Of a stretch of DNA of 64,000 bases, positions 60,988 to 64,000 are shown one piece after another; the stretch's first letter is position 1; every line of letters starts with the position of its first letter. Where the stretch lies: contig NZ_JASGBP010000003.1 in the NCBI RefSeq assembly GCF_030053345.1, positions 278,249 through 342,248 on the forward strand, in the 5' to 3' direction. Position numbers and translations under genes: made by a program. The DNA comes from Flavobacterium sedimenticola. GTDB lineage: Bacteria; Bacteroidota; Bacteroidia; Flavobacteriales; Flavobacteriaceae. The notes under the pieces were generated by a model. The model was not told where the DNA came from. It did no database searches and was given only the letters and a program-made list of their open reading frames with translations.

Positions 60988-62928
60988 CTATTTGTAAATT
61001 TTAAACAAGTGGAACGGCAAGGCCGGATGCAATTCCACGAAATTCCATTCTTTATCCCAATGGTAGCTGTTGCCGGTAATTAAATCGACCACTTTTACCG
61101 TTTGTCCGGCATGAATGCCCAACGAAGCCAACGGCAGTTGTACCCAGGCTTGTTTAGCATAATAAGGGTCAAGGCTGCAAATCATGAGTGTTTCATCTTG
61201 CTTGGCATCGTCAAATTTGTAATAGGCTAAAATTTGGTCGTTGTCGGTGGCGCAAAACTGAATGTTGTTGGTTTGTTGCAAAGACGGTTGTTCCTTGCGG
61301 ATTTTATTGATTTTGGTGATGATGGCAATCAATTTATTTTGAATGCTCCAATCCCAATGGTAAAACTCGTATTTCTCCGAATTGAAATATTCTTCTTTGC
61401 CCGGCATGGCTTCCGAGACCATATACTCATAGACCGGTCCGTAAATCCCAACGCTGGAACTTAAAGTAGCCGCTAAGAAATATTTGTGCAGGTAAATGCT
61501 TTCGTTGCCGCTTTGGAGGGCGTACGGGAGAATATCCGGCGTGTTAGGCCAGAAATTCGGTCGATAAAAATCGGCTTGCTCGGTTTTGGTTAACTCTTCT
61601 ACATATTCGATTAATTCCGCTTTGGTATTGCGCCAAGTGAAATACGTATAGGATTGTGAGAAACCTTGCTTGGCCAACTCGTGCATGATTTTCGGACGTG
61701 TAAAAGCTTCGGCTAAGAAAAGCACATCCGGATATTTCTTTTTGACTTCGGCAATGAGCCAACCCCAAAAATAAAAAGGTTTGGTGTGCGGATTGTCTAC
61801 GCGGAACACGCGAATATCACATTCTTCTACCCAAAACAACGCAACGTCTAGCAATTCTTTCCAAAGGTTTTTCCAATCGCCGGTTTCAAAGTAAATCGGC
61901 ATAATGTCTTGGTACTTCTTGGGTGGATTTTCGGCATATTGCACCGTTCCGTCCGGGCGCCATTTGAACCATTGCGGAAATTCTTTCACATACGGATGGT
62001 CCGGCGCAGCTTGCAGCGCATAATCCATGGCGACTTCTATCCCTAAACTCTTGGCTGTTCTGACTAAGGATTTGAAATCATCTATCGTTCCTAATTCGGG
62101 ATGGGTGGCTTTGTGCCCGCCGTATTGGGAACCAATGCCCCAAGGCGACCCTACATCGCCGGGTTCGGCGGTGGTGGCATTGTTTTTCCCTTTGCGATTG
62201 ACTTCTCCAATGGGATGAATGGGTGGAAAATATAAAGTGTCAAAACCCATCGCGGCGACTCTCGGCAATAACTTTTCACAATCTTTAAACGTACCGTGTT
62301 TTCCTTTTTCAGGCGAAGCCGAACGCGGAAAAAACTCGTACCAGGTACTGAACAAGGCTTTGGGACGATCGACATACACTTGCAGTTCGTGTGATTTATT
62401 AGCTAAAGTTCGCGTGGGATAAGCTTCAAAAATATGGTGTAACTCTTTGGATAATGCAATTTGGATGGCTTTATCGTATAGCTTCTCGTCTTGAAAAGCC
62501 TTGATGGCTTCGCTCAGGTATTTCTTTTCAGCAGCAGTTACTTCTTTTAGAATAGCTTCGCAATACTCTGCTCCTTCCAGCAATTCCGATTTGACATATT
62601 GATTGTCTTGGATTTTTCGCTCGGTCCCGTGTTGCCAATTCAAGGCATAATCCACCCAAGCTTCTACGAAATACGAAAAGTGCCCTTGTTTGTCTACAGT
62701 AAACTCAGCTTGCCATTCATCATTCCCTAATTCGGTCATGCGCACTTCTTGCCATTTTTTGGCTGATTCGTGTTTGAATTTGACGCAAGCCGCAATCACA
62801 TCGTGACCATCGGCAAAAACATGGGCTTTCACCACCACCGATTGACCAACGATTCTCTTAATATAAAAAGCACCACCATCGAGCTGTGGCGTAACATTTT
62901 CAATAATTATCCGGGTTTGATTTTGCAT
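60988..62928 (-). CDS. glgE: Alpha-1,4-glucan:maltose-1-phosphate maltosyltransferase
   Basis: GlgE adds maltosyl units from maltose-1-phosphate to alpha-1,4-glucan. The 646-residue protein has the N-terminal domain (IIENVTPQLDGGAFYIKRIVGQSVVVKAHVFADGHD), which is a strong family signature. The GH13 barrel follows, with FPPIHPIGEVNRKGKNN, DYALQAAPDHPYVKEFPQWFKWRPDGTVQYAENPPKKYQDI, the nucleophile segment RVFRVDNPHTKPFYFW and the acid FLAEAFTRPKIM, then a C-terminal beta domain. It is the first gene of the leftward glgE-maltokinase-glgB set. Trehalose synthase (TreS), the usual maltose source, is not in the window. Confidence 0.95.
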   Translation of the reverse strand: MQNQTRIIIENVTPQLDGGAFYIKRIVGQSVVVKAHVFADGHDVIAACVKFKHESAKKWQEVRMTELGNDEWQAEFTVDKQGHFSYFVEAWVDYALNWQHGTERKIQDNQYVKSELLEGAEYCEAILKEVTAAEKKYLSEAIKAFQDEKLYDKAIQIALSKELHHIFEAYPTRTLANKSHELQVYVDRPKALFSTWYEFFPRSASPEKGKHGTFKDCEKLLPRVAAMGFDTLYFPPIHPIGEVNRKGKNNATTAEPGDVGSPWGIGSQYGGHKATHPELGTIDDFKSLVRTAKSLGIEVAMDYALQAAPDHPYVKEFPQWFKWRPDGTVQYAENPPKKYQDIMPIYFETGDWKNLWKELLDVALFWVEECDIRVFRVDNPHTKPFYFWGWLIAEVKKKYPDVLFLAEAFTRPKIMHELAKQGFSQSYTYFTWRNTKAELIEYVEELTKTEQADFYRPNFWPNTPDILPYALQSGNESIYLHKYFLAATLSSSVGIYGPVYEYMVSEAMPGKEEYFNSEKYEFYHWDWSIQNKLIAIITKINKIRKEQPSLQQTNNIQFCATDNDQILAYYKFDDAKQDETLMICSLDPYYAKQAWVQLPLASLGIHAGQTVKVVDLITGNSYHWDKEWNFVELHPALPFHLFKIYK

Positions 62929-63002
62929 TTTGACGTATATTTATGATGTTGAAATTTAACAAAATTTAAGTTAAGTTTTTAACCGTCAAAAAAATTATTG
63001 AA

Positions 63003-63869
63003 ATGACAAAAAAGGCCCAAAAATCTACTCAATCATTGCAAATTCCTAAGCCAATATTGGTTACCACTTCTATTTTGAAGAGAATATCGCCCCAACTAAC
63101 CACCCGTTTTGCTGCTCGATTATTCACGACTCCTATCAAACACAAAACACCTAAGCGGGAATGGCACATGGAAAATAATAGTCTAACAACGAGTCTATTG
63201 ATTCCGAAACTAAACAAAAAAATTCGCGTGTACTGCTATGGCGAAAGCAAAAAAAGAGTGCTGTTAGTACACGGTTGGTCGGGTCGCGGTACCCAATTGG
63301 TTAAAATCGCGGACATGCTGGTCAATATGGGTTACCAAACGGTAAGCTTTGATGCGCCGGCACATGGCAAATCGGAAGGCAAAACAACCATCATGACCGA
63401 GTTTATAGCCTCTATTTTAGAATTGGAAAAACAATTCGGACCATTTGAATTTGCGGTCGGTCACTCTTTGGGTGGTATGTCGATTTTGAATGCCATAAGG
63501 CAAAATCTCCATGTAAAAAAAGCCGTCATTATTGGTAGTGGTGATGTCATTCTGGACATTTTAGAAGACTTTGTCAAAAAATTAAAATTACCCGTCAACT
63601 ATGCCGGGCTATTAAAAGCGCATTTCGAAAGAAAATTTGGCGAACCGATGGAAAATTATGCTGCCCATGTGGCTGCTAAAGAGGTTAAAATTCCTGTTCT
63701 GATTATCCATGATAAGAATGACCATGAGGTAGACATAAAAGCAGCTTACAACATCCATAAATATCTTGAAAACAGCGAACTAATTATCACAGAACAGTTA
63801 GGACATCGAAAAATATTGGGGAATGAAAAAGTCATTGACAGCATTAAAGAATATTTGGAAAAACACTAA
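63003..63869 (+). CDS. Alpha/beta hydrolase
   Basis: A 288-residue hydrolase of the alpha/beta fold. The core has VLLVHGWSGRGTQLVKIA (oxyanion part), DAPAHGKSEG, and nucleophile elbow VGHSLGGMSILNA. The Asp comes after VLIIHDKNDHEVD and the His in ITEQLGHRKILG. About 60 basic residues precede the core (QLTTRFAARLFTTPIKHKTPKREWHME), typical of a group of uncharacterised flavobacterial hydrolases. The substrate is unknown. Its stop is two bases before the endonuclease gene, so the two may be co-transcribed. Confidence 0.9.
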   Translation: MTKKAQKSTQSLQIPKPILVTTSILKRISPQLTTRFAARLFTTPIKHKTPKREWHMENNSLTTSLLIPKLNKKIRVYCYGESKKRVLLVHGWSGRGTQLVKIADMLVNMGYQTVSFDAPAHGKSEGKTTIMTEFIASILELEKQFGPFEFAVGHSLGGMSILNAIRQNLHVKKAVIIGSGDVILDILEDFVKKLKLPVNYAGLLKAHFERKFGEPMENYAAHVAAKEVKIPVLIIHDKNDHEVDIKAAYNIHKYLENSELIITEQLGHRKILGNEKVIDSIKEYLEKH

Positions 63870-63871
63870 GA

Positions 63872-64000
63872 ATGGAATTATTTGAAAAAAACGATTGGTC
63901 CGAAAGAATAAACCCAATCATCGAATTGTATCGCGATAAAAAACACCCGCTCGATTATCAAAATCTTTACCAACTAATGGTCATGGTGATATTATCGGCA
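63872..64000 (+). CDS. Endonuclease III-like DNA glycosylase, partial (N-terminus)
   Basis: ATG at 63872 opens a frame that runs off the window. The 43 visible residues (ELFEKNDWSERINPIIELYRD, then LYQLMVMVILSA) match the start of the HhH-GPD endonuclease III family, which removes damaged bases. The catalytic Lys, Asp and iron-sulfur part would lie outside the window, so the exact type cannot be given. Confidence 0.7.
   Translation, partial: MELFEKNDWSERINPIIELYRDKKHPLDYQNLYQLMVMVILSA

Noticed and set aside
1..64000. CRISPR array, rRNA genes or insertion-sequence transposase
   Set aside because: No regularly spaced repeats, no rRNA-like sequence and no transposase frame were seen in the window.

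Overview
The window looks like a chromosomal segment of a Flavobacteriaceae bacterium, most likely Flavobacterium or a close relative. The evidence is a type IX secretion protein (PorQ), DUF6252 and fasciclin surface proteins, and several promoters with the Bacteroidetes -7 box TAnnTTTG and a TTG-like -33 box. The rpsA, cmk, porQ, lon neighbourhood also fits this family. All family names are from recognition of motifs and domain order; no database search was run.

Positions 1 to about 24,945 are a prophage whose left end lies outside the window. It is visibly more AT-rich than the host DNA. A 603-residue large serine recombinase sits at its right end. The prophage interrupts a host comM/yifB gene, of which only the N-terminal 218 codons remain, just before the Walker A motif. 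Its late genes run leftward in this order: endolysin, a one-gene spanin, head protease/scaffold, major capsid, tail tube, portal, connector, fibre/spike proteins, a CAP-domain lipoprotein, holin, a tRNA, small and large terminase, neck/tail genes, and a very long delta-60 repeat protein that runs off the edge. A rightward early region (17.3-20.9 kb) begins with a strongly structured non-coding interval and an unusual wHTH plus PolA/T7-RNAP-like polymerase. A PD-(D/E)XK-like nuclease, small proteins and a SIR2-like DUF4917 protein follow. A leftward operon (recombinase, UmuC-type polymerase, small protein, SRAP/HMCES protein) couples integration to DNA-damage functions.

Positions 24.9-64 kb are host chromosome. 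In order they hold: a GAF histidine kinase; patatin and M1 peptidase; RecG carrying an in-frame DUF559-type endonuclease insertion of about 149 residues; a tripartite RND efflux operon; bestrophin; PheT; fasciclin; ribosomal protein S1; a nucleoside permease; Cmk; PorQ; Lon; a DUF6252 lipoprotein; a UMF1 transporter; an M48 protease; and an alpha-glucan cluster (GH31 alpha-glucosidase, GlgB, maltokinase, GlgE). The window ends with an alpha/beta hydrolase and the start of an endonuclease III-like gene. Several intergenic spots carry palindromic elements that appear to be dispersed repeats.

The points most worth a second look are: (1) the polymerase-like protein with its hairpin-rich leader (16.9-18.7 kb); (2) the palindrome-flanked endonuclease domain inside RecG; (3) the serine-recombinase prophage in comM, placed so that the comM promoter may drive the recombinase/UmuC/SRAP operon; and (4) the phage SIR2-like gene with its small acidic partner.
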